Origin: Mycobacteroides chelonae
GTDB taxonomy: Bacteria; Actinomycetota; Actinomycetes; Mycobacteriales; Mycobacteriaceae
Length of the DNA: 64,000 nucleotides
NCBI GenBank assembly: GCA_014204435.1
Contig: JACHLF010000001.1
Coordinates: forward strand, 62,001-126,000
Direction of reading: 5' to 3'
The notes below the pieces were generated by a model. That model did not search any database and was not told the origin of the DNA. It saw nothing but the letters and a program-made list of their open reading frames with translations. The first letter of the stretch is position 1. Each line of letters opens with the position of its first letter. A program made the translations under genes and the position numbers. Positions 36,527 through 48,700 of this stretch are shown here, one piece after another.

Positions 36527-37780
36527 TCACCCCGCTGCGCGGCGGGCAGTGCTTTCGAAAAGGTCGGCGGCTTTGACGACGCTGTCCTCGGGACTGGTCA
36601 TCCGCGTGGCCAGAGCACGGGCCTCGACGGCGTACTCCGGGGCGAGGATCCGTCGTAGATCTGCTACCAGCGTTTTCCGACTGGTCGCCGAGAAGCGGCG
36701 GGCGGCGCCGACTCTCAATCTGCTGAGTTGGTTTCCCCAGTATGGCTGGTCCGCGGAGCTCCACAGGACCAGGGTGGGTACGCCGGCCCGTAGGCTTGCT
36801 GCCGTGGTGCCCGAGCCACCGTGGTGAACTATGGCACGACTGGCGGCGAAGACCGCCGCGTAGTTGACCGCTCCGACGACCTTGACGTGCTCAGGAACGG
36901 CGATATCACCGAAGTCGGTGCCTCCGGCGCAGACCAAGGCGCGTTCGCCCAGTTCCGCACAGGCAGAACTGATCATTTCGATTGTCGCGGCTGGAGATTC
37001 GAGAGGAATACTGCCGGTCGCAAAGCAAATCGGCGGTGTCCCCGCAGCGAGCCAGGAGGCCACGTCTTGGTCGGCGTCGGTGGCCAGTCCCATCGTGAGT
37101 GCCCCGATGAACGGTCGTCTGCCGTTCCATTTTGCCCATTCCGTGGCCAGTCCGGGAACGGAAACCGCGTCGTAGGCCTGGACTTCCACTGCTCCCCGAC
37201 GCGCGGTGCGGGATGCCGAAGGGCCGGTCGCCTGGGGCAGTCCGAGGGCGCTTCGCTGTGCGTCTTCAGCGTTTTTCGTGGCGCGCCACAACAGCCATTC
37301 GGAAAGTACTCCGCCGGATCGGACAAGCGGCGCAGGCAGCATCGGCAGTAGTTGGCCGTTCGGACGCATCGGGAAATGGTGCAGCATGATCACCGGAATC
37401 CCGTAGTACTCGGCTACGTTGCCAGCGGATTGCTCGAAATTCAGCCCCGTAGACAACAAGTCCGCGCCTTGCGCCAGCGAGAGCAGCGTGGCATTGGTGT
37501 CTGCCCAGTATCGAGCGATCGGGGCCCAAAGTTCACGCAGCGAACCGACGGGATTGCGTACCAATTGCGCCCAGAAATTCCGGAGGAACTCCTCCTGCAG
37601 GAAGTCCTGCAGTTTCGGCCCATAGGGCACGGTGGCAAGGCCCGTGGATTCCGCGAAACCGATGAGGTCGGGTGGAACAGCAACGCGCACCTCGTGCCCT
37701 CGGCGCATCAGTTCGCATCCAACGCTGACGGACGGCTCGATATCGCCGCGGGTTCCGTAGCACGCCAGCGCAAAATTCAT
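36527..37780 (-). CDS. GPL glycosyltransferase (GT1/UGT-like), minus-strand copy
   Basis: 417 residues from ATG 37780 (AGGA upstream), beginning MNFALACYGTRGDIEPSVSVG. The donor site reads VHHGGSGTTAASLRAGVPTLVL. The longer frame to 37834 adds 18 residues without similarity to the other copies. Its orientation against all neighbouring sugar genes is unusual. It may be the enzyme for an additional or alternative sugar (a third glycosyltransferase adds an extra rhamnose in M. abscessus GPLs), but this rests on general knowledge, not on a sequence feature. Confidence 0.9.
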   Translation of the reverse strand: MNFALACYGTRGDIEPSVSVGCELMRRGHEVRVAVPPDLIGFAESTGLATVPYGPKLQDFLQEEFLRNFWAQLVRNPVGSLRELWAPIARYWADTNATLLSLAQGADLLSTGLNFEQSAGNVAEYYGIPVIMLHHFPMRPNGQLLPMLPAPLVRSGGVLSEWLLWRATKNAEDAQRSALGLPQATGPSASRTARRGAVEVQAYDAVSVPGLATEWAKWNGRRPFIGALTMGLATDADQDVASWLAAGTPPICFATGSIPLESPAATIEMISSACAELGERALVCAGGTDFGDIAVPEHVKVVGAVNYAAVFAASRAIVHHGGSGTTAASLRAGVPTLVLWSSADQPYWGNQLSRLRVGAARRFSATSRKTLVADLRRILAPEYAVEARALATRMTSPEDSVVKAADLFESTARRAAG

Positions 37781-37958
37781 ACTGTTCCTGGTCCTTCTCT
37801 GGTCGTTGCGTCGGTAGACCCGAATGCTTGTCATTATCTCCGGTTCTTCAACTGTGGCAAGGCAGTTCAGAGTTGATAAGCCGGTCCTGAGTCCAGACCT
37901 CTGACATGCTTCGTCGATGGTACGGAGTCATACCGCTGCGAGGTCGCCAGACTGGGTC

Positions 37959-38292
37959 ATGTTCAAGTTGAATGCGGTGTTCACGCAGCGGGCTCAGAAA
38001 CTCATCTACCGGCCTGGATCTGAACCTGGACGGCATCGACTTCTGTCGTAGGCGGCACGATCTGCCGGGCCTGGAGTTCGTGCAGGGAGACGCGGAGAGC
38101 CCGTCATTTCCCGATCAGTCCTTTGATGTCGTGATCAATCTCGAGTCCTCGCATCTATACCCCCACTTCCCGGTCTTCCTCACCGAAGGGGCGCGGGTGC
38201 TCCGCCCCGGTGGCGGTACGTAGCGCGCCCATGACGATCTGCGCAGCGGAGGGTTGGTGGAATACCGTATGTACCGCTTCGTCAAGGCATAG
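37959..38292 (+). pseudogene. Relic of an Rv2952/Fmt-type methyltransferase
   Basis: ATG 37959 gives [17 protein letters not shown] in one frame. The next frame gives [21 protein letters not shown] then [32 protein letters not shown] and ARVLRPGG, followed by TAG 38221. After a gap, still in that frame, LVEYRMYRFVKA ends at TAG 38290-38292. These are the SAM-binding core and exact C-terminal end of the family that includes Rv2952 and the GPL fatty-acid O-methyltransferase Fmt. Missing are the first SAM loop (CGHGGG) and about 80 residues before the C-terminus. The gene is dead. Confidence 0.82.
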
Positions 38293-39536
38293 CTGATGCC
38301 GCAGATTCGTCTTGCGGCAAGGAATTTCATGGTCGCGCACCTGCAGATGGGTATAGTTGAGTAATGAACGTCGTCGAGTCGATAGAACGCGGTCTGGACT
38401 GGCTGGCGACGCCCCGACATCTCCCCGGGCGTCTTGAGATGGAGACGCGGCGGGGGAGACGTTTAGAGCTGGAGGTCGTTTCCGTCGCAATCCGGCTGCC
38501 GATCCTGTCAGGTGCCACGGTGCGACTGCCGGTCTTCGTGATGTTGATGCCGGCGGGGTCTTCTCCCATTGATGGGACTCACGCATGCGCTGAGCAGCCC
38601 GACAACTAGGTCTTTTTGGTAAGAGTGTGCGCCAAGTATTGCGCGTGTAGCTTGGTCTCCCGTCGAGGATGCCGTCCCGAAAGAGGCCTAACGGTAACCC
38701 GGGGGGCCTTTCGGAGCGTTTCGGCACACTTTTGGCGGATGCGCGACAATGTGCGTGCTGTGAGCTCGCTGTGCGCCGGATTATGGGCGCCTCCGCGGTG
38801 CCGGTGCGTTAGGGACGTGCGGCCTATAACGATGTTTTTCCCGCAATTCGTTGTCGCGCCGGTGGTAGGCGCTGAGGTGGTCAAACGACTGTGGATATCG
38901 GCCGTGTTTCTTATAGACGAGAATCTAATTCGTAGCGGTTCGTCACCACATTTACTTCCAGATGTCTCACTTCTATCTCATTCTGTTGCTAGCCCAGCGT
39001 GGAGGGCGCTGTTTTGAGCCTGAATCTATATTCAGGTCGCCGTGAGTTCATTCAGCACGTACCTGGCCGTAACACGGACGGTGCGTTGTGCAATTAATTG
39101 ATAGATGCATGTCACATCCTTGAACTTGGGAAACCCCTGCAGGGCGCCTTCTCGGCTACTTCTTCAAGCTACTTGATTGAGCATCGCAGCGAGTCTGAAT
39201 ATTAGGTAACAGGCGTCTCCAGTTCTAGTAGTATAAGTTGCTGACGCCCATGGATGCCCAGTGGAAAGTGGTTGCTCTCAGTTGACGCCAGATGCTCGAC
39301 TCACGCGGTGCGTTCGGACTTGGTATACTCACGCGTGCGTCTGTCGCAACATTTTGATATCTAGATAACCGCATTTACCTGGGTAAACATCTAAATATGG
39401 ACAGTTTGGCTAATTAGTTGCGGCAGCGAACGGGAATGTGTCAAAGTTGCGAAGATTAGAACTTGGTGAAACCTCGTACAACGCTCTAAATTCAGCCGTA
39501 TGTTTGCGATGTCCACCGAAGCAACCTGGAGAAAGC
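38293..39536. other. 1.2-kb leader region upstream of mbtH-mps1
   Basis: No convincing gene. Frames at 38364-38609 and 38616-39017 lack family resemblance, clear ribosome sites and a strong coding bias. GC falls noticeably from about 38.9 kb onward, where TTTA/TTGA-rich stretches occur. The region separates the dead methyltransferase from the NRPS operon and must contain its promoter and any regulatory RNA leader. Confidence 0.5.
39321..39329 (+). promoter_or_regulatory. Candidate extended -10 promoter element for mbtH-mps1-mps2
   Basis: TGGTATACT is an extended -10 type element (TGN plus TATACT) about 208 bases upstream of mbtH. No good -35 hexamer lies at the usual spacing, which is common for extended -10 promoters. 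It is the best match I could see in this leader by eye. Confidence 0.35.
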
Positions 39537-39767
39537 GTGAGCATCAATCCATTTGATGATGACAAGGGAAGCTTTTTCGTCTTGGTCAACGACGAGGAGC
39601 AGCACAGCCTGTGGCCGGCTTTCGCCGATGTGCCTGATGGGTGGCGGGTGGTATTCGGTGAAGCTGACCGCGCTGCCTGTCTGGAGTACATCGAACAAAA
39701 CTGGACCGATATCCGGCCGAAGAGCCTGCGCGAGAGATTAGCGCAGGGTGGGGGTCTTGGGCGCTGA
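39537..39767 (+). CDS. mbtH: MbtH-like protein
   Basis: 76 residues from GTG 39537 (GGAGA upstream). The MbtH signature is complete: [19 protein letters not shown], followed by Tyr-Ile-Glu and [11 protein letters not shown]. MbtH proteins bind NRPS adenylation domains and are required for their folding or activity. It lies 23 bases upstream of mps1 in the same operon. Confidence 0.95.
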   Translation: MSINPFDDDKGSFFVLVNDEEQHSLWPAFADVPDGWRVVFGEADRAACLEYIEQNWTDIRPKSLRERLAQGGGLGR

Positions 39768-39790
39768 ACCTTCGGAGAGGGGGTAGGCGA

Positions 39791-42700
39791 GTGTTGGAGT
39801 CTGAAGACGGGGCGTTACCGCTTTCGCGCGGACAATTGGATATCTGGCTTTCACAGGAAAGCGGTCTGGTTGGCGCGGAGTGGCAGCTTGGCCTTTTAGT
39901 GAGGATCGAAGGAAAAGTAGAACGAGTTCTACTTGAGCGGGCCGTTCGTCAGGCGATCTGTGAAGCTGAGCCCGCACGGGCCGCCTTCTTTGAGGTCGAT
40001 GGTCAGATCGTTCAGAAGGCGATTGACCATTCGGGGCTCGTATTGGACTTCCATGACGTGCGAGATTCGGAAGATCCTGTCGAGCAGGCGCGCCAGATCG
40101 CCTCATCGATCCAACGCACGCTGATGCCTTTGTCCGATCAACTGCTGAAATTCGCGTTGATCCGGACTGCGGACGACGAATACCACATGTTCGGGTTGTG
40201 CCATCACATCAACCTGGACGGCCTAGGCATGGCGATCGTGAGCCGCCGGATAGCGTCGATCTACTCCGCGCTGGTCACGGGGGAACCGATTCCCGACGCC
40301 TACTTCGGCACCCTGCAGGATTTGGTCGATCTGGAGGCGGAATACGAAGCCTCCAGCGATTACGCAGAGGACCGGGAGTACTGGAACCGCAACCTTCCAC
40401 CGGACAGCGGGCTCGATCCTCGGCCGCCGCATGCTCATGAGGGCCACGAGGGCTACACCCCCTCCGCGACAGTTCAGGTCGATGACGCCGTCGTGGATCA
40501 AATCAAAGACTTGACAAAGGTTTTGCGTGTTCGCCGGTACTCGGTTATCACGGCGGCCTGTGCGCTGTTGGTGCGCGGCTGGTCAACGAGTGGGTCGGAA
40601 GTGGCGCTTGATTTTCCGGTTAGCCGACGTGTTCGTCCCGAGTCGAAGATGCTCCCGGGCATGCTGGCCGGCGTGGTGCCACTGGTGCTCAGTGTTCCAC
40701 CGGAATCCACGGTCGCCGAATTCTGTCAGCACGTTGATGTGCGCATTCGCGAGCTGCTGAAGCATCAACGGTTCCCCGTGCACATTCTCGATGGCGGCGA
40801 GTTCGGTCTCCGGGGCCCTCGGCAAGCGGGAAATCGCGTCGCCATCAACTTCATTCCCATGAGACTCACCTTGGACCTCGCCGGCGTGCCCGCCACGGCG
40901 AGTTACACCAACCACGGTCCCATGGGGCATTTCGGACTCTTCTTCATCGGAGCCAGTGACCAACTACTCCTGAGCACGTCGGGCGACGGACTGCCGTTCT
41001 CGAAATTCGGAGTGCCTAACCTGGCGGAGCGGCTGCAGCGGCTCTTATCGGAGATGGCGGCTGACCCCGATCGACGGCTTTCTTCACTGAATTCTCTCGT
41101 CGACGATGAGCTCGAGAGCCTGGCTGAAGTCGGCAACAGGGCGGTGCTCGGGGGTTCGGTCGCCCAGCGTATATCGATTCCCGACCTGTTCGCCTCACAG
41201 GTGGTGGCCGATCCCGATGCTGCGGCGCTGACCTTCTCAGATCGCACCCTGACGTATCGCGAGCTCGACGAGGCCACCGATCGCCTGGCGAATCGGCTCG
41301 CGACTCAGGGCGTGGGCCCCGGCGAGCGGGTCGCCCTGCTGTCGGACCGGTCGGCCGAGGCGGTCATCGGGATATTGGCTGTGCTAAAGACCGGCGCGGC
41401 GTATCTGCCGGTTGATCCGGCAGTGCCAGCATCGCGGCTGGAATTCATCATCGGTGATGCCGCGCCGATCGCCGCGCTTACGACGTCCGATCTCAGAGCG
41501 CGCTTGGACGGTTTCGACCTCACCGTCATCGACCTGGATGCCGCGGTGGACGACGTCCAGTCCGGGGTGGCGCCGTTAGGTCCCACGCCAGATGACATCG
41601 CCTACATCATCTACACCTCGGGAACCACGGGAGCTCCCAAGGGTGTTGCCGTCGCCCACTTCAGTGTCACCCGCTTGATGTCGTCGGTGGACGCTGGTCT
41701 GCCCAATCCCGGTGTGTGGCCGCTATGTCACTCGCTGGCATTCGATGTTTCGGTGTGGGAGATCTGGGGCGCATTGCTGCGTGGTGGCCGGTTGGTCGTG
41801 GTGCCGGAATCGATCACCGCCGCGCCCTCAGACTTCCATGACGTCTTGGTCGCCGAGCAGGTCACCGTCCTAACCCAAACTCCGTCGGCCGTGGCAATGC
41901 TCTCGCCCGAAGGTCTGGAGTCCACCGCGCTCGCGGTGGTGGGTGAGGCGTGCCCGGCCGCGGTCGTCGACCGCTGGGCACCCGGCCGATTGATGATCAA
42001 CGCGTACGGTCCGACCGAGACCACCATGTGCGTGGCGATCAGCGCGCCTCTCAAAGCAAGGTATCCAGATGCTGTTGTTCCCATCGGTTCGCCGGTGCCC
42101 GGAGCCGCGTTATTTGTGTTGGACACCTGGATGCAACCAGTGCCGGCAGGCGTTGTCGGCGAACTGTATGTGGCCGGCGACGGCGTCGCGTGCGGGTATA
42201 TCGGGCGCCCCGACCTGACCGCCTCCCGTTTTGTTGCATGCCCGTTCGGAGAACCGGGTGCGCGGATGTATCGCACTGGGGATCTGGTGCTGTGGGGCGA
42301 CGACGGCCAGCTGCAGTACCTTGGTCGCGCTGATGAGCAGGTTAAGATCCGCGGCTACCGTATCGAGCTCGGCGAAGTGCAAGCTGCGTTGAGCGCACAT
42401 GACGGGGTTGAGCTGGCGGTGGCGATCGTGCGCGAAGACCGCCCTGGTGACAAGCGCCTTGTCGGCTACATCACCGGTAACGCCGATCCAGCCGAAATCC
42501 GTAACATTCTTTCCAAATGCCTTCCGCCCTACATGGTTCCGGCCGCGGTGGTGGTGCTTGAGGCGTTGCCGCTGACGTCCAACAACAAACTTGACACCCG
42601 AGCTTTGCCTGCCCCCGAGTACGGCAGCCTCGCTGCCGAATACCGGGCTCCCGGTACCGCGGTGGAAGAGATCCTCGCCGAGATCTACGCGCAGGTACTC

Positions 42701-45700
42701 GGTGTCGAGCGCGTCGGCGTTGACGACTCCTTCTTTGATCTGGGCGGCGACAGCATTCTGTCGATGCAGGTGGTCTCCCGTGCCCGGGCGGCCGGAGTGC
42801 TGTGCCGACCGCGCGATGTCTTCATCGAGCAGACCGTGGCGCGGGTGGCCGTCGTGGCCGAAATGTCCGGTGGTGAAGCCGATGTCGTCGATGAGGGCCT
42901 TGGTCCGGTGTCGGTCACGCCGATCATGCACTGGCTGCGAGACCTCGACGGTCCGATCAACCAGTTCAACCAGACACTCGTGCTCCGGGCACCATCCGGT
43001 GTGACCGAGGACGATGTGATCGTCGTGTTGCAGGCATTGCTGGATCGGCACGCCACCCTGCGGTTACGCGCGCAAGACGATGGAGGCCAGTGGTCTCTTC
43101 TGATCCCGGATAGGGGAGCGGTAGACGCCCGCGATTGCCTTCATGTCGTCGACGCGTTGTCAGAAGAGTCATTGGTAGCGGCGCGGTCTCGATTGAATCC
43201 GGTTACCGGGTCGATGCTCAGCGCGGTGTGGGCGCCCGCGACAGCGCAATTGGCATTGGTGATTCATCACCTGTCTGTCGACGGCGTGTCATGGCGAATC
43301 CTGCTGGAAGACTTGAATATCGCGTGGGTGCAGCATCACGGTGGCGCTGAGGTAGAGCTGCCGGCCGGCGGGATGTCGTTCGCGCGCTGGTCCGAGCTGC
43401 TGTCCGAGTATGCGCGGTCCGCCGATGTGGTGGCGCATGCGGGTGCCTGGCGACAGGTGTTGACCACCCCGGCCAGGGTCTCCGCTGTGCAGCCCGAGTG
43501 CGATACCTATGCCAACGCCGGGCGACTGTCGGTGTCATTGGACGCCGAGACGACGCGGCATCTACTGGGTGATGTGCCCGGGGCTTTTCATGCTGGGGTG
43601 CAAGACATCCTGTTGATCGCCTTCGGCCTGGCATGGAATGAATTCCTCGGGACCTGGGGCGCGCCCATTGCGTTTGACATTGAAGGCCACGGCCGCCAGG
43701 AGGACATCGGCGAGGCCGTCCACCGCAAAGTCGATCTGTCGCGCACGGTTGGCTGGTTCACCACCAAGTACCCGGCTTCGCTGGAGCTGGGGGAGCTCTC
43801 CTGGGCTCAGGTGGTCGCGGGCGAGGCCGCCCTCGGCCCGGTGATCAAGGCTGCCAAGGAACAGCTGCGTGCGCTGCCCGATGGACTGACCTACGGACTG
43901 CTGCGCTACCTGAATTCCGATGTCGACGTGACCGGACCCGAGCCGACAATCGGGTTCAACTACCTCGGGCGCTTGGGTACGGGAGCAACGGACCTGTCTG
44001 AGGACTTCTGGCGGATAAGCCAAGACAGCTTGTCGATGACCGATGCGGCTGCCGCGATTTCGATGCCGCTGGCGCACGCGGTGGAGCTCAACGCCGGCAT
44101 CCTTGAGACAAATTCGGACCTCGGCTGCGGCCCCGAGCTACGAGCCAACTGGACGTGGGCTCCCTCGGCGATGGACGGTGCGCAGGCCGATCGCTTGAGC
44201 CAGTTGTGGTTCGAGGCGTTGGTGGGCATCTGCGCCCACGTGAGTTCCGGCGGTGGCGGATTGACGCCGTCTGACCTGGCGCCGGCCCACCTTACTCAGC
44301 AGCAGATCGATGCGCTGGTGCAACAGTACGAGATCGCGGATGTGCTCCCGCTGACGCCACTGCAGCAAGGGCTGTTGTTCCAAGCCGGATTCGCAGAGGC
44401 CACAGGGGATTTTACCGAGGACGACGTCTACGCGGTGCAGTTGGCGCTCACGGTCACCGGCGCCCTGGATGCGGATCGCCTGCACGATGCGGTGCGTTCG
44501 GTGGTCAAACGCCACCCGAACTTGGCCGCGCGCTTTAGTGAGGAATACGGGGAGCCGATTCAGGTCATTCCGGCGGAGCCCGTGATCGCTTGGCAACATG
44601 CCGAATTGAACAATGATGCCGATGAGCGGGTAGAGCAATTGTGTGCGGCCGAACGTGCCGCGGTCTGCAGGCTCTCCACCGACCCGGTATTCCGGGCCAC
44701 GCTTATCTCCGGCCTCGGCGATGCTGGGGAAAGCAAGCACCGCCTGGTGCTGACCGCCCATCACATCGTGATCGACGGATGGTCGTTGCCGATTTTGCTG
44801 CAGGAGATCTTCGGCGCCTACTACGGGCAGCGACTGCCTTCGCCTGCGCCCTACCGCAACTTCGTCTCTTGGTTGGCGGGACAGGATCGCGTTGCAGCGC
44901 AGTCGGTATGGGGAAAGACTCTCGACGGTTTCGAGACGCCGACGCTGGTGGGTTCGCTCGCTACCGCGGGTCGCCGGGGAGTCGAGTCGTACCGGATCTC
45001 CGAAGACATCACCCGGTCTCTGGCAGAACTGGCCCGTGCGCAGCGCACCACGGTCAGCACGGTTCTGCAGGCCGCGTGGGCGCAAGTGCTGACCTGGCTG
45101 ACTGGTCACCACGATGTCGCGTTCGGCACCGCGGTCTCGGGCCGGTCCGTGGACTTGGCCGGGGCGGATTCGATGGTCGGTCTGTTGATCAACACGGTGC
45201 CGGTGCGCGCGAACATCACCGCGGCCACCACCGTCTCCGATCTGCTGGACCAGTTGCAGCGCATGCACAATGACACCGTTGAACACGAGCACTTGGCGCT
45301 CAGCGAGATACATCGCGCAATCGGTCTGGATCGGCTCTTCGACACTCTGTTTGTTTACGAGAACTATCCGATCGACGTCGGCGCGCTGTTGGGTGCGCAC
45401 GAGTTAGGCATCACCGATTTCACCAGCCGCGAGTACAACCATTACCCGTTGTCGGTTGTGGCGATGCCGGGCGATAAACTGGGCCTGCGCGTCGAATTCG
45501 ATACCGATGTCTTCGAGCTGTCCGAAGTCGAGACCGTTGTCGACAAGTTGCGTCAGGTGCTGGCGGCCATGGTTGCCGATCCGGCCACTCGGTTGTCCTC
45601 CATCGATCTGCTCGACGCCGGTGAACATGACCGGCTGGATCAGTGGGGTAACCGCGCGGTGCTGACCCGGCCGGAGCCGGTATTGACATCGATCCCGGAG

Positions 45701-48700
45701 CTCTTCGCCGCTCAGGTCGCTCGTGCTCCGGAAGCGATAGCGATCACGTGCGGTGAACGCTCTTGGAGCTACGGTGAATTGGACGCGACGGCGAACCGGT
45801 TGGCGAATCACCTGGTGACCAGTGGTGCTCGCCCCGGCGAGCGTGTGGCGCTGTTGCTGCCGCGCACCGGTGAGGCAATCGCGGCGATCCTGGCCGTTCT
45901 CAAGACCGGGGCGGCGTATCTACCGATCGACCCGGCACACCCGGATTCGCGTGTGGAGTTCGTCGTGGGCGATGCCGCGCCGATCGCCGCGGTCACCACC
46001 GCGGAGCTGCTGCCACGGCTCGCCGCATCAGGTGTGCCCGTCATCGACATCGACGATCCTGCCGTGGGCCGGCAGACCGATGCCGCATTGCCCGTTCCGG
46101 CGGTGGATGACATCGCCTACATCATCTACACATCGGGAACGACCGGCGCTCCCAAGGGGGTGGCGGTAACCCACCGCAATGTCGCCCAGTTGGTGGAATC
46201 TCTGGACGCGGAACTGAACTTGGGTCAGGTGTGGACGCAGTGCCACTCGTTGGCCTTTGACTATTCGGTGTGGGAGATCTGGGGTGCCCTGTTGTACGGC
46301 GGCCGGTTGCTCATCGTGCCGGACGCGGTTGTCCGGTCTCCAGAAGATCTGCACGCCCTGCTTGTCAGCGAACAGGTCAGCGTGTTGAGCCAGACGCCCT
46401 CGGCCTTCTATGCCTTGCAGACCGCGGATGCGCTGCAGCCCGAGGTGGGCCAGCAGCTCAAATTGCAGACTGTGGTGTTTGGCGGGGAAGCGCTTGAGCC
46501 GCAGCGTCTTTCGCCGTGGTTTGACAGTCACCCGGGACTGCCGCGCATGATCAACATGTACGGCATCACCGAGACGACGGTGCACGCCTCGTTCCGGGTA
46601 ATTGGTGATGGGGATGTGGACAGCAACAGCAGCCCGATCGGCGTGCCGTTGGAGCATCTCGCCTTCTTCGTGCTGGACGGCTGGCTCCGTCAGGTGCCAG
46701 TCGGTGTTGTCGGTGAGTTGTATGTGGCCGGCTCCGGCCAGGCCAGTGGATATCTCGGGCGGTCGGATCTGACGACAACTCGTTTTGTCGCATGCCCATT
46801 CGGTGCGCCCGGGTCTCGGATGTATCGCACCGGAGACCTGGTGCAGTGGGGTGAAGACGGACAGCTGCGGTACGTCGGACGCGCCGACAAGCAGGTGAAG
46901 ATTCGTGGTTACCGCATCGAACTCGGTGAGGTGCACGCGGCGCTGGCCCGTGTGGTGGGCGTGGATCAAGCGGCGGTGATCGCGCGCGAGGACCGCCCGG
47001 GTGACAAGCGGCTGGTCGGCTACATCACCGAATCGACCGCCGGCGCTCTGGACCCCACCGCGGTGCGCGCGACACTGGCCGAACGCCTGCCCGCCTACAT
47101 GGTTCCCGCCGCCGTGGTGGTCTTGGGGTCGATGCCGTTGACGGTGAACGGCAAGCTGGATACCCGTGCCTTGCCGGCACCGGAGTACCAGGATGCCGAT
47201 CATTACCGGGCACCCGTGGACGCGATCGAGGAGATCCTGGCCGGCATCTACGCCCAGGTGCTCGGTGTCGAGCAGATCGGTGTGGACGACTCGTTCTTCG
47301 ACCTTGGCGGAGATAGTATTTCGTCTATGCAGGTGGTGGCCCGTGCTCGGGCCGCGGGTCTGTTGGTGCGGCCGCGTGACATCTTCGTCGAGCAGACTGT
47401 GGCGAGGCTAGCCCAGGTCGCCGCATTCGCCGATGCCGAAAACATGGTCGTCGATGCGGGTACCGGAGCAGTGGTTGCCACCCCCATCATCCGCTGGCTT
47501 CAGGGGCTCGGCGGCGAGGTCGACGAATTCAACCAGACCGTGGTGTTGCAGGCTCCCGACGGCGTCACCGAAGACGATGTGGTGACGGTGCTTCAGGCAC
47601 TGCTGGATCGGCACGCCACCTTGCGGTTACGCGCGCAAGACGACGGAGGCCAGTGGTCGCTTCTGATACCGGAAACGGGGACAGTAGACGCCCGCGAATG
47701 CCTACTCGCGGTGGAGACTCTCACCGACGAGGCGTTGCACCAGGCGCGTTCGCGGTTGGACCCCGCGGCCGGCTCGATGCTCAGCGCGTTGTGGGAGAGC
47801 GATAGCAGCCGACTGGTGCTGATCATCCACCACCTGGCTGTGGATGCTGTGTCGTGGCGAATTCTGTTGGAAGACTGCAACATCGCCTGGGCTCAGCATC
47901 ACGGTGGGCAGCCGGTGGAGCTGCCTTCGGGCGGCACGTCATTCGCGCGCTGGGCGACATTGCTCGACCAGCATGCGTATGCGGCCGACGTGGTGGCATT
48001 GGCCGATACTTGGCGCCAGGTGGAGGCGACCCCGGCCGCATTGCCGGCGGTGCACCCCACGATGGATACCTATGCCAGTGCGGGACAGTTGTCGGTATCG
48101 CTGGACGCCGACCTCACCCGGGAGCTCTTGGGTGAGGTGCCCACCGCATACCACGCCGGAGTCCAGGACATCCTGCTGATCGCATTCGCGCTGGCGTGGA
48201 ACGAGTTCCTCGGTTCGGCCGGCGCCCCGATCGGCATCGATGTCGAAGGTCACGGGCGCAACGAGGAATTCGCGGGCGATGCAGATCTCTCCCGGACCGT
48301 CGGCTGGTTCACCAGCAAGTACCCGGTGTCGTTAGCGGTGGGCGAGCTGTCCTGGGTGCAAGTGGTGGCCGGTGACTCTGCGTTGGCACCGATCATCAAG
48401 GATGCCAAGGAACAACTGCGCGCCCTGCCGGCTGGGCTGACCTATGGTCTGTTGCGGTATCTGAATCCGGATGCTGCTGTGGCGGGACCGGATCCGTCGA
48501 TCGGCTTCAACTACCTGGGCCGGCTCGGGGCAGGCGGCGCCGATCTCTCCGACGATCTGTGGCGGATCGACCAAGACGGGGTGTCCATCACTTCCACCGC
48601 GACATCGGTCCCAACACCGTTGGGTCACACGGTCGAACTCAACGCCGGTGTGATGGAAGACGCCGATACGGGCCCGCGGTTGCATGCGACGTGGACGTGG

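Noticed and set aside
38364-39017. Two plus-strand frames (81 and 133 codons) as genes
   Set aside because: No ribosome sites, no family pattern and arginine/cysteine-rich noise composition.
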